DNA of 64,000 nt from Ashinkailepas kermadecensis (GCA_034440615.1 JAOTOM010004388.1:83501-147500), one strand, 5' to 3'. Positions 22,914 through 34,881 are shown, counted from the stretch's first letter. Notes: generated from the sequence alone by a model not told the origin. Numbers and translations are program-made.

Positions 22914-24399
22914 ACTCTTTCTAGCATATCTATTTTTTTAAGTAGGGGCTCTATGCCTACAGAATGCCTGTACATAATAACTCTGAAATAAAAATACTTA
23001 CCTTACTTACCTAAATACTACTATGCTTACTTAAACTATTAAAAAAAACTGCCTGTACAGAATATTCTAAGTGGGCAAAGTACAGTATTTAGGCAGTACA
23101 CATAGGCAAAGTACAGTATTTACATCACTCCCTTGCTCATATACCTCACACTCCTATTACTGATTCACAGCATTCTGATTGCCATGTTCCTAGCTGAGAT
23201 ACATTGTTTTTCTGGTTTAAGAACATTTGAAACTAACACTGCTGCATGACCTCTGTTGTTGATGTGACCTAAATCTCTTTCCTCTTCAATACCATCCAGT
23301 TTTCTATCTCCCATTGCATATCTGAAAGTCTCTTTCTAAAACTACATTTTAAACTCTTTCTAGCATATCTCTATTATTTTCTGTAGTAGGGACTCTATGC
23401 CTGTACAGAATATTCTAAGTGGGGTCGCACATAGGCAAAGTACAGTATTTACATCACTGCCTTGCTCATTCACCTCACACTCCTATTACTAATTCACAGC
23501 ATTCTGATTGCCATGTTCCTAGCTGAGATACATTGTTTTTCTGGTTTAAGAACATTTGAAACTAACACACTGCTGCATGACCTCTGTTGTTGATGTGCCG
23601 CTAAGCCCAACCAAAACTAACACCTAAATCTCTTTCCTCTTCAATACCATCCAGTTTTCTATTTCCCATTGCATATCTGAAAGTCTCTTTCTAAAACTAC
23701 ATTTAAACTCTTTCTAGCATATCTCTATTATTTTCTGTAGTAGGGACTCTATGCCTGTACAGAATATTCTAAGTGGGGTCGCACATAGGCAAAGTACAGT
23801 ATTTACATCACTGCCTTGCTCATTCACCTCACACTCCTATTACTAATTCACAGCATTCTGATTGCCATGCTCCTAGCTGAGATACATTGTTTTTCTGGTT
23901 TAAGAACATTTGAAACTAACACTGCTGCATGACCTCTGTTGTTGATGTGCCGCTAAGCCCAACCAAAACTAACACCTAAATCTCTTTCCTCTTCAATACC
24001 ATCCAGTTTTCTATTTCCCATTGCATATCTGAAAGTCTCTTTCTAAAACTACATTTTAAACTCTTTCTAGCATATCTCTATTATTTTCTGTAGTAGGGAC
24101 TCTATGCCTGTACAGAATATTCTAAGTGGGGTCGCACATAGGCAAAGTACAGTATTTACATCACTGCCTTGCTCATATACCTCACACTCCTTTTACTGAT
24201 TCCCAGCATTCTGATTGCCCTGTTCCTAGCTGAGATACATTGTTTTTTCTGGTTTAAGAACATTTGAAACTAACACACCGCTGCATGACCTCTGTTGTTG
24301 ATGTACCCCCAAGCCCAACCAAAACTAACACACCTAAATCTCTTTCCTCTTCAATACCATCCAGTTTTCTATCTCCCATTGTATATCTGAAAGTCTCAC
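22914..24399. repeat. Tandem array, about 354-bp unit, four copies
   Basis: The landmark CTCTTTCTAGCATATCT occurs at 22914, 23354, 23708 and 24061. Units 2-4 are spaced 353-354 bp. The first interval is 440 bp because of extra sequence near 22970-23080. Units 2-4 contain GTGCCGCTAAGCCCAACC or a close variant followed by AAAACTAACAC, absent from unit 1. This resembles the 3' tail of SINE family 1 (GCGCCCCTAAGCCCAAATAACTAAC). Neighbouring units differ by few bases, so the array expanded recently or is homogenised. Confidence 0.93.
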
Positions 24400-24954
24400 C
24401 TCCAGACCACAGATGCATAGCCTTGCAATTTCAAGATAATGTAATAATATTGTGAATCTGTGACAAATATTCAGTTGTATTGTTTAATGATGAAAATCCC
24501 ATGAACATATATATATATATATATTCAAAAGTATAAACACGAAACATGACTTCTTCCAAGTATGTAAGTAGCACAAAAATCCATCATGACTTCACATAAG
24601 GAGTCTGCTTTTCTGCAGTATTGACTGTAAATGTTGTTATTTTAAATAGTGATTATCATGCTTATATGTTACTTTCTAAAGAAATCATAGAGGAAGGAGT
24701 TGCTATGTAAGCTTGAAGAAGTACAGTCTGTACATCTTTTCCCCAATTTGTGCTCAAGGGCTTCCATATAAATATCCTTCTGAGAAGGTGATGTAAATGC
24801 TACAAATTCACTACATTAAAATTAGCTATCTTCAAATCTCACAAGGTCATGCATGTCTCAAGCTTAATCAGAGCTACAGTGACCCATCTGGGTTAAGCTT
24901 ATAAAGAGGCAAAGTGACAAAGCTCCTGATCAATGTTAATATCCCGGGTTCTGA

Positions 24955-25060
24955 AGAGGGGGCTTGAGTTCTCATCTCTCATCTGCAAGATTGTGAATTT
25001 CAGTCACACATGTCACAACTCTTCATCCATGACCAGTCCGTGTAAGAGATTGGTAGCACA
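24955..25060 (+). mobile_element. Ancient SINE family 1 relic
   Basis: GCAAGATTGTGAATTTCAGTC, CACAACTCTTCATCC, and GACCAGTCCGTGTAAGAGATTGG align with the B box and body of family 1 copies. The A box and 3' tail are no longer recognisable. Confidence 0.55.
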
Positions 25061-25312
25061 TGGCCTGTGAATGAAGGGTTCTCACTGGCAAGATCTTTTC
25101 AAGATTGTCATGCTTTGCAGAGTTGGTCTAGGTTAGGTATTTATATGGAAGAGGCCCCTGGGCACAGATTAGGAAAAAATGTATGGACTGGACTTGTTAA
25201 AGCTTACCTAGGAAATTCTCCATTTTGCATTCTGCATTTTGCATTTGATCACATTATTTTGGGTGGATCACACATGGGTATCAGTACATATAGGTATCAT
25301 CACGTAAGTGTC

Positions 25313-25435
25313 AAATCACATCAGTAGGTTTTAGACAACCAAACATCAGTAGGTTTTAGGCTATCTAACATCAGAAGCTTCTAAGTGACTTAACATCAGA
25401 TGCTTTTAGGTAATCCAATAACAGTAGGTTATATT
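25313..25435. repeat. Degenerate tandem repeat, ACATCAGTAGGTTTTAG type
   Basis: About four to five diverged copies of a roughly 30-bp unit (CATCAGTAGGTTTTAG, CATCAGAAGCTTCTAAG, CATCAGATGCTTTTAGG, AACAGTAGGTTATA). Confidence 0.6.
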
Positions 25436-26244
25436 TGTCTAGGTTAGGTTTTTGTTGTTGTAATGTTACGATACTCTGCAATATATATTAGCCTGCCCCA
25501 AACCCCCTTTTCTGTGCACTTGTCACATATTTAAGTGGGGTGGGGGGATAATATGCATGAGCATTGTCAAAAATGTGTTTCTGGTGTTCTTTGATGTTTA
25601 CCAATTATATTGATGTTCTTTTATTGGTGAATTGGCTGTTATTGATATGTACACACTACAACTTGAGGTGTTTACATCTGAACAAGTATTCATTGGCAAA
25701 ATAAAAGAACATCAAAATCATTCAAATCACATCAGGAAACACTATAAAAGCAAATGTTTCACCACAAAAATGGTCTGTGGGTTTCTATATACTTACCTTT
25801 GGTTATTTTAGGTTGCATATGCCATAGAATATTCTTACCCATTCATTCTGGGTTATTTTAGGTTCCATATGTCATGGGTTATTCTCACCTATTCAGTGGA
25901 TTCTACTGCACCATATATCCATCATCAATATTATAAGTATTTTGTGCCATCACAATGGGAAACACTTAAACCTTCTGGAATAATTACCTTTAACCCAAGC
26001 AGGTATATACTTGTTAATTTCCAATGATGGAAAAACTTCCTCAGCAAACCCTTGTAGGTATGCAAACCTTTGTAGCATGAGCATGTTCCATGCTCAGTGA
26101 AATTAGTATGACAGCATTCATCCTGCCCTGATCTATTGCATCATATTATAGTCTAACTTAACCTAGCCCAGCACACCTCATCCATGCCAACCCATCTGAG
26201 CTTAACCTAACTTAACCCAACCATGCCCAATGCATTTGAGCCTA

Positions 26245-26425
26245 ACATGGCATAACCCTTAATAATCCAGCCTGGCCCAGCCCAGTCCAGTCCAGCCAAG
26301 TCAAGCCCAGCCCAGTCCAGTCCAGTCCATGGCCTGGCCCAGTCCAGCCTAGCCCAGTTCAGTCCAGTCCAGTCCAATCCAGTCCATAGCCCAGCCCAAC
26401 CCAGTCTAGCACATGCTAGCCCAGG
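26245..26425. repeat. Degenerate (CCAGT)n satellite
   Basis: Runs of CCAGT, CCAGC and CCAGCC words. The Trp/Gly/Leu-rich minus-strand frame across it is an artefact. Confidence 0.8.
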
Positions 26426-29134
26426 TATAAAACTAAGGGCATAAAGGAGCATTGGAAGGCCTCATAATTACCATGGTTACATGGAGTGTTTTGCATATGG
26501 TAGCTTAAAGGGCAGCGCATTCTGCTGTATAGACAAGTGTACAATAACTGGGAATATTCAAAATGACCGTTTTTTTCGTCTCTTCATTTTGAGGAATACA
26601 AATTAACTTGGGGTAGTTTTTATGCAGATAATGATCAAGAGCATGCCATGGGTGGGTGAGATTTCTCTCATGTGGTTTATCATGAATAATGCCCGAACAA
26701 CTGCCACCAAGCTCAAACTATGGGTGCCTTCAAATAAACAACTATGCTACTCTTCAGAATAAAAAATGTCCAAGCTTATTTCAAGTCAGGGCAATATGGC
26801 ATCACAAAGTTGTTACTAATTGCTCACATTTGGCACCAGTTCCCTGATTAATGGAAGACTAATATGAATAAGTGTGCATGACTGAGAGCACATTTAGATA
26901 TGGATTTCGTGGTTTTTAGTGTATCAGATTAATCTGACCCATCCATGACCTGAGTAAAAGTGATGTTAGATCAAATGTGTGTATGCTTTGTTTGGGCAAT
27001 TTTCCCATATTTCTTCAGTGTTTGAGTGCACTGACAATGACAAGGTTCTCCTTTGTGGATCCTACACATACCATCTACTGATGACCCCAGCCATGACCAA
27101 TCATTTTCTCTGATATTGTTGGGCATGGGTTGGGTTGATTTTTCATGCTGATGCAGTTATAAATTATTCGTGAAATAGGGTGGAATATACCACTTTCTGA
27201 ACACGAAATGACATCCCTCCCAACATAGTATAGACATCTAGCTTCGTGATGAGTCGCTATGAAGTCTTCGTATCTAATTTTTCTAACATTATCTTGTTGA
27301 TAGGTGTCACACTGAATCTTACTATTGTGGATTGTTATGCACAAACATGTTTTAACACAATTCCAGGTAAGAAAATTACCTATGATGTGGTCTGCTATGC
27401 AAGATCAGTTGATCAGGATAAGTATTTTGTATTGTTATCACTAAAATAGTTACCCTTAAATTAGGTATCTAAAAAAGGTGCAAGTCCCCATCAGATCAGA
27501 ATTGTGCTCGATGAGCTTACAAGTTATGTTAAATGACATCGTTTCCATGACGATTTTCGACATCCTACTGTATTCGTTTTGACATCTCACACCTAATGAA
27601 AAACCATTATTTTAACAATGTGCTGATGGCAATGTCTTGTTATTTTTATGGTAAAAAAAAGTATGCTGAGCTTGAATTCAGCACCAAAGTCTACTCTGGA
27701 ATGACATGGAGTTATTTCCTCAGGTAGTAACCCAATTCAAAACAACATAATATTGCATTAGGTATGCAATGCACCTTAGGTATGCAATGCCTTATGTAGC
27801 ATGATATATTCATCTAGCATATTGTGGTAGAACTGATACAAGGGTTTTAGTTTTTTTTGTTATATATGTGACTATGCAGTATCGATTTTGGTATCTTTGC
27901 ATGTTATTGACTGACATACATGTATGACATGAAGCAGATGTATGTAAGATGTGCACTGACCTGACATGACCTCATTTGATTTTAAGCTGATTTGACCTCG
28001 TGCATGTGACATATGCAATTGACCGTTATTGCCATTTTGTGTGGATATTCACTGATGCGAACCGGTGCGAGCCTGTACCATCTTTGGTGACTTTGAGGCC
28101 AACAAAACTAAGTTTGGCCTGCAGTATGTTGTTAGGCTATCCATTGCGAGTGGTTTTATTCCAATCAGTCCATTGGTTTTCCTGAGTTACAAGAAGGCTA
28201 CCACCACCCCTCCCCTACCCAGTGATTGTTGTGCAAGGGAACATGCCAGTGACTACCAGGTTGATGTCAAGTGTATCTTTTAACCCAGGTGAACTATTGG
28301 GCATGACCAGGTGAAACACTACATGGTTTCCAATGGCAACATATTTCATTATCATATTTGCTGTTTAATATCATCATTTCTCAATATAATCAGAATTGCT
28401 ACCAAAGCTGCCTGTTGAGAGTAGTGGAAGGCAGGTATGCAGATGATGCATGTGAAAAGTAAATGCATGCAACTACATCTACTACTGATAGTCTGTTGGT
28501 TTGAATATTAGCTGAAAGTCATTTCATCTCTTCTATGCTGTCCAAATGCCAGTGTGATTGTATTACCCCACCATTGATTTTCACTTGCTAACATTTTGGC
28601 ACACTTTTTCTAGATCTCCCAAAATGGTAAAATTCAGATCATGGTGCACATTGTTAGATTTTGTTGGCAGCATGAAGCTAATTGATAATAACAGCTAATT
28701 TAAGCACAGGAAATAAGACAGCTCTTTCCCTTCATGAACTTGTGATACGACTCTGATTATGCTTTTTGGTGAACTGATCCATGATCAGTCAGAATAATCG
28801 AAATGTGATGAAAGAAAATGTCATACCTCGTAAATTGTTACTCTTCCATGGGATCCAACTTGAAATAGTCAAGTAATGGATAGAAGTGGGGTAAGTTTGC
28901 TTGGTGTGCATACAAGGTTGGTAAATGGTATACATCTTACCTATTTCAAGTATATTATTGATGTCATTTTCTTTTGCCATTTTTTCCCACCCCTATTTCC
29001 AGTCAGCCAGCCTTGGCTGGGTAAAGCCGGTGATATCAAATAACCTCTGACAGCTGCTCCGAACCCAGTATAATATAAAAGTATTCAAGCATGCAAAGCT
29101 TTGCAAGTTAGTTCAAAGTTGAAAGTTTCAGGCA

Positions 29135-29310
29135 GGGGCGGGGATGGCCGAGTAGTTAAGGTGTTGGGCTCTGGGTATCAAAGGTCTCGGGTTCAACACT
29201 CGCACCACTCAGGACATTTCCCAATCCCGCGGCCCACCGGCGAAACAGTGTGTGCGGCGCCATTAGCCGTGATCGTACACAAAATGCGTAGTGAAACACC
29301 CAATAAACAA
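29135..29310 (+). mobile_element. tRNA-derived SINE, family 2, copy 1
   Basis: The head GGATGGCCGAGTAGTTAAGG resembles the 5' half of tRNA-Ser/Leu (A box), with a B box at GGGTTCAACACTC. It is followed by a body containing GGCGAAACAGTGTGTGCGGC and a tail CACCCAATAAACAA. The TSD is GAAAGTTTCAGGCA (29121-29134) against GAAAGTGTCAGGCA (29311-29324), 13 of 14 identical. Confidence 0.92.
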
Positions 29311-29324
29311 GAAAGTGTCAGGCA

Positions 29325-29893
29325 TTCAGAGTTGGGATGGAAACATGTTCTGAAGCATTGATGGTTTTGAACCACTCACTTTTATTCTTGTCAGTTTTGT
29401 AGCACCGTAGTTTGAGCGCTGGGGCTCTGAATATGTCCACCAAGGTGTATGGCCATCTTTTTTTTCGGAGGGAGGGAACTTTTGAGACATAGATAAACTT
29501 CAGGTATTGCGGATTTTGCAATTTTGATATCCCGGCGGTTTTGATATACATCGGTTTACATTGTAACTCAGTTTGGCTGTTACCAGACTTTCTGCCTTTG
29601 CCAGACCGATCTTGTCTTGGGAAATATTGTAGTGGGTTTTGTTTCACCGTAGTCTTGCTCCATTCGGTTTGACATACTGGGAAATATTTCGAAACCCGTG
29701 CAAGCGGGAAAATTGTTCCGTTACCCGTCAGTAATATATTTTCAGGCTACGTACACCCTCTGACAGTAAAGTACCAGAGTATACGTTGTGGAGCCAATGA
29801 AAGACTGGTCGAATCGCCGTCACCCAAATCACAAAAAAAAAACGGTCTGACGAGAGGTGTGGCTGTGACCAGTTGCGGTGCAATTGTGCCTAC
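29325..29893. other. No gene recognised
   Basis: Unassigned spacer between the two inverted SINE family 2 copies. A 109-codon minus-strand frame (29647-29318) has no recognised domain. Confidence 0.35.
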
Positions 29894-30077
29894 TTTTTAA
29901 TATTGTTTATTGGGTGTATCACAACGCACTTTATGCACGATCACGGCTAATGGCGCCGCCCACACTGTTTCGCCGGTTGGCCGCAAGATTGGCAAATGTC
30001 CCAGTGGTGCGAGTGTTGAACCCGGGACCTTTGGTACCCGGAGCTCAACTCCCTAACCACTCGGCCGTCCCCACCCC
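29894..30077 (-). mobile_element. tRNA-derived SINE, family 2, copy 2
   Basis: The minus strand reads GGTGGGGACGGCCGAGTGGTTAGGG at the head and CACCCAATAAACAATATTAA at the tail. The TSD is ATTGTGCCTAC (29883-29893) against ATTGTGCCCAC (30078-30088). It lies in inverted orientation to copy 1, about 580 bp away, and ends next to a CpG island. Confidence 0.9.
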
Positions 30078-30425
30078 ATTGTGCCCACTCTGGTGATCCG
30101 CAGTGACGTGACGTGACTGCTGTGTCGCCGCGCAGGTCCGGCGGCCGTGCTGATCGGGCGCGCGAGGGCTGGCGACTCGGCCCGCAGCGCGTCGGCGCCT
30201 CTCACCGACCGGCGCGTGGTGGCGGACGGCCAGACAGGGCGCGCTGGCCCCGCTGACCTACACACACGCGCTGCCAGACAGGCGCGCCAACACCGGCCGC
30301 CCAGTGTGCGGGACGACACTGCGATATCGCGGCCGGCTTGTGCGTGGCGGCGGGCCGACCGTACCGACGCGCTCCTCGGCGAACGTGTGCGTGCTCGCTG
30401 TGTGGGTGGTGCTGAGGCGGCCGGC

Positions 30426-30443
30426 ATGGGCCGGCCCGCGTGA
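30426..30443 (+). CDS. Possible upstream ORF (5 codons)
   Basis: ATG GGC CGG CCC GCG TGA lies 33 bases upstream of the candidate main start at 30477, and could dampen translation if transcribed. The call depends on the downstream exon being real. Confidence 0.3.
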   Translation: MGRPA

Positions 30444-30476
30444 ACACCGTCGCCGTCGCCGTCGTCGCCGAGCGTC

Positions 30477-30572
30477 ATGTCCAACGGCACGTCCGGCATG
30501 CGGACGCCGCTGCAGACCGTGCCCGAGATGATCGCCGCCGACCACCTGTCGACCGGCGTCAAAGCCAACAAG
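30477..30572 (+). CDS. Candidate first coding exon of a host gene
   Basis: An ATG at 30477 opens 32 codons, beginning MSNGTSGMRTPLQTVPEMIA, that end exactly at AAG followed by GTGAGT (30573-30578), a consensus splice donor. The exon therefore ends in phase 0. The peptide has balanced, non-repetitive composition, unlike other frames in this GC-rich stretch. It sits in a CpG island, with a G/C-rich 5' region before it. I do not recognise the protein family. The next exon is not identified and could lie far downstream, past the transposon debris at 31.6-33.9 kb. What is seen is the start, frame and donor; that it belongs to an expressed gene is inference. Confidence 0.5.
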
Positions 30573-30800
30573 GTGAGTCGTCTACCGAGGTGAGCCGCCC
30601 ACCGCCAGCCGGCAGTCGGCTGTGCGTCGGTTGTGGCCCGCGGTGCGGGGAGCGGTCGACATGCTGGTTGCACGGGAGCAGGCGTCACGCTCGGCGCCGT
30701 CGCGTCGGTTCGCAGCCGCGCTGCTGTCGCATGTAGCTCGCGCAGCTCCTGCCCGCCTCGTATGGCCTCGTCGGGAACCATCCATTACTGTAAGTAAGGT

Positions 30801-31601
30801 TCATGCGGATTTATAAACGTCTTATTTGATCTGATGACGATGGGAGTTCTATCAGACCCGCGTAGTTCCCACCAAGTTTGAGAAATATTGATAGCGACCG
30901 CCCGGCCATTTACTTCGAGTTCATTGGTTTGTATAAGTGTTGACTGCACACGAATTTAGAAGATAGAAAACCGTGGAATACGTTGTGAGCGTAAAGGTTA
31001 GCTGGGGTCAATTGAGGTCATAGGTCTTGCCATGTTATATTGGGAGGTGTGATAGGACGGTGCGGTATGAGAGTATCTAACAACATAGGATGCAATTGAA
31101 CTGGATACAATGATTGCAATAAAGTGAGGAACATGATCTGACGTTGCCGGGCATGCGCTTAGTATGCTACGAAAAATACTCCTCAGCTTTGTTACTTGGC
31201 TTGATGTTTTTCCCAAATGATCCATGATTATGCCACACGGATGGGTCAGTTGGTGTAGCGCTGACCTGTGTTCTCTCAATCTCGGTAGGACGAGTTTTGA
31301 GTCATCTCACGCAGTCGCATTCTTCGGCTAGGTGAATATGTTGGCAGGTGGTCCGGTAACGCTTGTGGGTCAATTGGATGCGTGTAAAATATTTTAGGGA
31401 TCAATCAATATTTAGGGGTTGCACAACAACCTTGAAGATTCACGCCTATAGGCAATTTAGGCATAATCTTATAACACAGGCTACTGGTCATTTTGAAGGC
31501 TTTGGGTCATTGTGGCCATATGATAAATGCTGGAATTCGGATCCCCCTTCCAGTGGAAGGACTAGCCGCTCATAGGATTTGGTGCCAGACGGAGGGGGGT
31601 A
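30801..31601. other. No gene recognised
   Basis: Unassigned. If the 30477 exon is real this is the start of its first intron. Confidence 0.35.
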
Positions 31602-33890
31602 TCATGAACACCATTCCACACAATGTTGTCCGATCAATACAGGTTTTTGGCTACCCACCCGGAAGCTGTTGACAATGTGTTGTGACAACTTGGAGGAGCC
31701 CTGGAGTTGGTCCTCATTCCAGGTGGGTAGTCTGTTGCACTCTTGAATGAGTGCCACATGTCGCTCTGCATTGTCATTGGTGACTGATTCCTTGGACAAT
31801 ATTGTATGCCTTCAGGAAGTCCTCTCGTGAGTTCCAGGACTCTGGAGGTGCAGCCAGGTATCCCATCGGGAGATTCATCTTCTCGAAGAAGGCTAGTGCT
31901 CCTTTGGTCACAAAGTTTTACAAACCGTATCCCTGGATAGCTTCAGCTGTGACTCACTCGTTTGGGAGGCCATTCAGTTCAAGGTTGCTTGTTCAGGGCC
32001 TTTGCCATCAAGCTCTTGGTGATAGATGCCACAACGGATCAACAAAGCTGAGGGCCACTTGCTCTTCCGAATGATACCATTGGTGGGAACGGAATTTTGC
32101 CACAGTGGCTTTAGAAATTGCTTCATCGATAATCTTATATTCATGGAGGGCTTTGAGAAGGTCCAAGTCATTTCGAGGAGCAGATTCGGGAACGGTGTGC
32201 CTCGATCCAGTACTTCGCATACACAGTAGCAACGAAGATGGACTTGCTACACAAGCCCTGCTCATTTATTGGAGTCAGCTTGAATTGCCCACGGAGCATC
32301 CACACTTTCAATGAGTAAACTACCTTTGACATCCAGCGAGCATGATGCATGGGCCCAGGACGACTGAAGTGGTCTCCTAGGTGGAGTTCCTCCAAATAAA
32401 ATCAATGAGAGCTCCAGAAATTCTCGGTAGTCGTCCCTCAGATCACGTCGCTCTACCAAATCCATTTCAACCCAGGCAATTCAACGTTCTGGTTGACAAA
32501 CTGTCATTTGGCTTGGAAGCGTTTGAAAATAAGACCCTTTGGACCCTTGTGTGGCCCCATGAGTGTTATATAAGCAGCTTCCACCATCAGCTTCATCACG
32601 TGGTACCTACATGCGAAGTAAAGCATGTTCTTTTCCAGTTGTTTTGCTCTATAATGATGCATGCACCATTGTTACGGCCTGTGTTGGAGGCCGTCATATC
32701 AAATGCCATTCCAATAACTCTTTCGGCCAGGACCCACTCTTCAACCCAAGCTTCAACAACAGTCTTGGCCTGCTGCAGTCCAGTGCCATTCTGGATATCG
32801 GCAACTTGAAGGAGCTGGCTGATGGGCGCTGAATGACCATCGCAGTCGATGCGCCCCTAAGCCCAAATAACTAACCAAGGAGCTGGCTGACTTCGCTGCC
32901 AGACACGAGGATGTGGAGTCCATCAACGTGCTCTTGAGTCGTCAAATCCTTCATAAGCTTACCATCCCAGTGTGTTATCAATGACTCTTCAGCAGTATAC
33001 TCTGCTTTCAAGCAGGAGGCAAATTGTTCTCTGTGCAGCTGTCGTTGCCGCCGGATGGAGGATCGATTGATGTTGAGCTCGTCAACATTCTGTCCGAGAG
33101 AACGAGCACTCTGACAGCATCAACGTTGCCTTCCGGTCTGCCACTTTTGTCCTATCAGGAACCGCTGCAAGGGATGGAGATACAATATTCTTTGTCGCAC
33201 TTCGGCGTTTGGAGGGACCAGGAGTGGCCTCCGCATCTGCAGTTACTCTCACAACACCGTCGCCTTCTTCAGCGGACAAATCTGGACCACCGCTACTTCA
33301 CGTACTTGACGCCTCTACCTGTACGCCTTTGTACAGGTAGAGTACGACCTCTCAACAAGCTGTTGATGCCGCTTATTGAGAACGAAGCTTACTCTCCTCT
33401 TGCACCCTCCTTCGCTTGGAGGAGTGGCTTTCTCTGTCAGTCAGGGAGACGTCCACTGGACCCATATTTCCTCTACGGCGTGGTTCTCTTTGGGAAAGTA
33501 GGAAATCTTTGTCCTGAATGGGGATAGTTGGTAGGGCATCTGCAGTGGCTACATCAAATAAGTCCTTTAAGGTGTGCTTGAAAAGCCTCTTCCTGTTCAA
33601 TTTGGGGAGTTGATCACAGACGTTTTCCCTTCTTCGGTTGCTGGTATTCAGAAAACAGTTTCTCTACCTTAGCAAAGGAGTGGTCTTTTCGAACCGTGGG
33701 GATGCTGGCTCTTGCCCAAAACTTTACCACCCGACCCACTACGGCAGGAGCACTACTACGAGTAGAGTTTCTCCTCCTGATGGTAGTGAAGGAAGTTGCC
33801 AAGGACTTCGCCATTTAACGACAGCTTGGACCCTTTCATATCTTCTTTGGTGCTGACTAGGTAAATGTTACGCTTACTTCGACTAGCCAT
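31602..33890 (-). pseudogene. Fossil transposase, DDE/CxxH hAT-like family
   Basis: Read on the minus strand, pieces in all three frames align in order with the transposase at 47976-50206. The start at 33890 gives MASRSKRNIYLV. Then come VKFWARASIPTV (about 33730), LFDVATADALPTIPI (about 33550), PSKRRSATKNIV (about 33210), a catalytic-type FDMTASNTG (32706-32677) and ACRYHV (about 32615-32597). The end has RDDYREFLEL (about 32430), PMHHARWMSK (about 32345) and VTNDNAERHVALIQ near 31780. At least four frame changes and internal stops separate them. A 54-bp SINE-tail insertion breaks it at 32823-32876. No TIRs were found outside. It is an old, dead copy of the family. Confidence 0.85.
32823..32876 (+). 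mobile_element. Tail-only SINE insertion T1
   Basis: The 54-bp insert (ATGACCATCGCAGTCGATGC, CCCAAATAACTAACC end) is flanked by a perfect 14-bp TSD, AAGGAGCTGGCTGA (32809-32822 and 32877-32890). Removing it and one duplicate restores continuity of the fossil transposase alignment. Confidence 0.92.
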
Positions 33891-34439
33891 GTCAGGTGTC
33901 ACTTATAGTCTTATGCAATATGCAGACGCTGCTAACTGTATCGGCAGTTGTCACTTTACACTTTGAAAATATTGTTATACTGTCAAATACCTGCAAAATA
34001 TGGCAATTAGTCAAACTTGAAGGTCAATATGCAACCTTTAAAAATCGTGTAATTTTCTTCTCTTTTTTTCCTGGGGGGTTTAGACACAAAGGAGCACATC
34101 TGGGGGGAGGGGGGGGAGCATAACATTTAAAGAAAAAGTTTTAATGACCACCCTAATTTACATGGACATCGCCCTTAATTGCAACTGGACGCATTGCGAT
34201 TCAGTTCTTGTGTGGAACATTCGCAGGCAATAACAAGAAGGTGGGTGAACGATAATTAATGGTGTGGTATTTGTTGTTTTATTGCTAACAATATTAATTT
34301 TTCATCAATAGAAATCCCGAGGGGCCCGTCGTACGTCGTTCCATCGTCATATAATCCAGCATCGTCTGACTCATCGATAGTCCTACTCTTGATTAACATA
34401 TATTATTGGCTTCCGAATTTATCCCCAGATTTTATCCGG
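33891..34439. other. No gene recognised
   Basis: Contains a poly-G run near 34102 and unassigned sequence. No TIR corresponding to the intact element at 47743 was found here. Confidence 0.35.
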
Positions 34440-34634
34440 TTCCCCCCGAAAAGTTTGGAAGTTGAATGCTGATGTATGATGGGGAACTGCTCTGTGAAGA
34501 GCTCTTAGGTTTACTGGAAGGCACAAACTCAGATTGTGATGCAACAGGCTGTAATAAAAATATCCTCTCCGTATTCAATAACCTTCCAATTTCCCTATCC
34601 ACATCCAGGATTACAAACCACAAATCCAACCCTG
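34440..34634 (+). mobile_element. hAT-type miniature element fragment (CAGGGTTGG family)
   Basis: Shares GAACTGCTCTGTGA, GATGCAACAGGCTGTAATAA, CACATCCAGGATTACAAA and the CAAATCCAACCCTG terminus with 42599-42851. The left terminus is degraded. Confidence 0.7.
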
Positions 34635-34752
34635 CACCCCACCCGGCCACAAGGACAAGGACGGAGGAAGGGGAAATGGGCTGTTGACCCAACCCTTGAT
34701 CGGTAATTGTTCGTTTTGCCATAGTCGACCAACCGGTTTTTCACTACACTAC

Positions 34753-34816
34753 TGGGCGCAATATGACCATAGTTGTCGACGCGCCCTAAAGTCCAAATAA
34801 CTAACTAACTAACACT
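34753..34816 (+). mobile_element. Tail-only SINE insertion T2
   Basis: GGGCGCAATATGACCATAG through GCGCCCTAAAGTCC, then a (CTAA)n end. Flanked by CTACACTAC on both sides (34744-34752 and 34817-34825). Confidence 0.8.
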
Positions 34817-34849
34817 CTACACTACAACATTTACGTTTTTGACCGACCA

Positions 34850-34881
34850 TTGTTATTTATTTATTTATTTATTTATTTATT
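34850..34881. repeat. (TTTA)n microsatellite
   Basis: About seven TTTA units. Confidence 0.95.

Larger units (their letters stand above)
24400..29120. other. AT-rich stretch without recognisable genes
   Basis: Apart from the small repeats listed separately, I see no coding exon, RNA gene or transposon end here. The longest frames are under 90 codons and lack domain signatures. Confidence 0.45.
30090..30800 (+). promoter_or_regulatory. CpG island with candidate 5' exon
   Basis: GC- and CpG-dense sequence begins at the end of the SINE and falls off near 30790. CpG-dense islands often mark promoters. The candidate coding exon at 30477-30572 lies inside it. Long open frames on both strands here reflect lack of stop codons in GC-rich DNA. 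Confidence 0.6.

Noticed and set aside
26207..26452. Trp/Gly/Leu repeat protein on the minus strand
   Set aside because: Translation of a degenerate CCAGT satellite.
30053..30781. 242-codon minus-strand frame in the CpG island
   Set aside because: Arg/Ala-rich composition from GC-rich DNA; it overlaps the end of a SINE and is antisense to a better exon candidate.
31235..31325. tRNA or third SINE family (GGGTCAGTTGGTGTAGCGCTG head)
   Set aside because: The A-box-like segment is suggestive, but the B box is weak and no cloverleaf or TSD was found.
31602..31640. Right TIR of the fossil transposon
   Set aside because: No match to TAGGGTGCCAATA was found on either side of the fossil copy.
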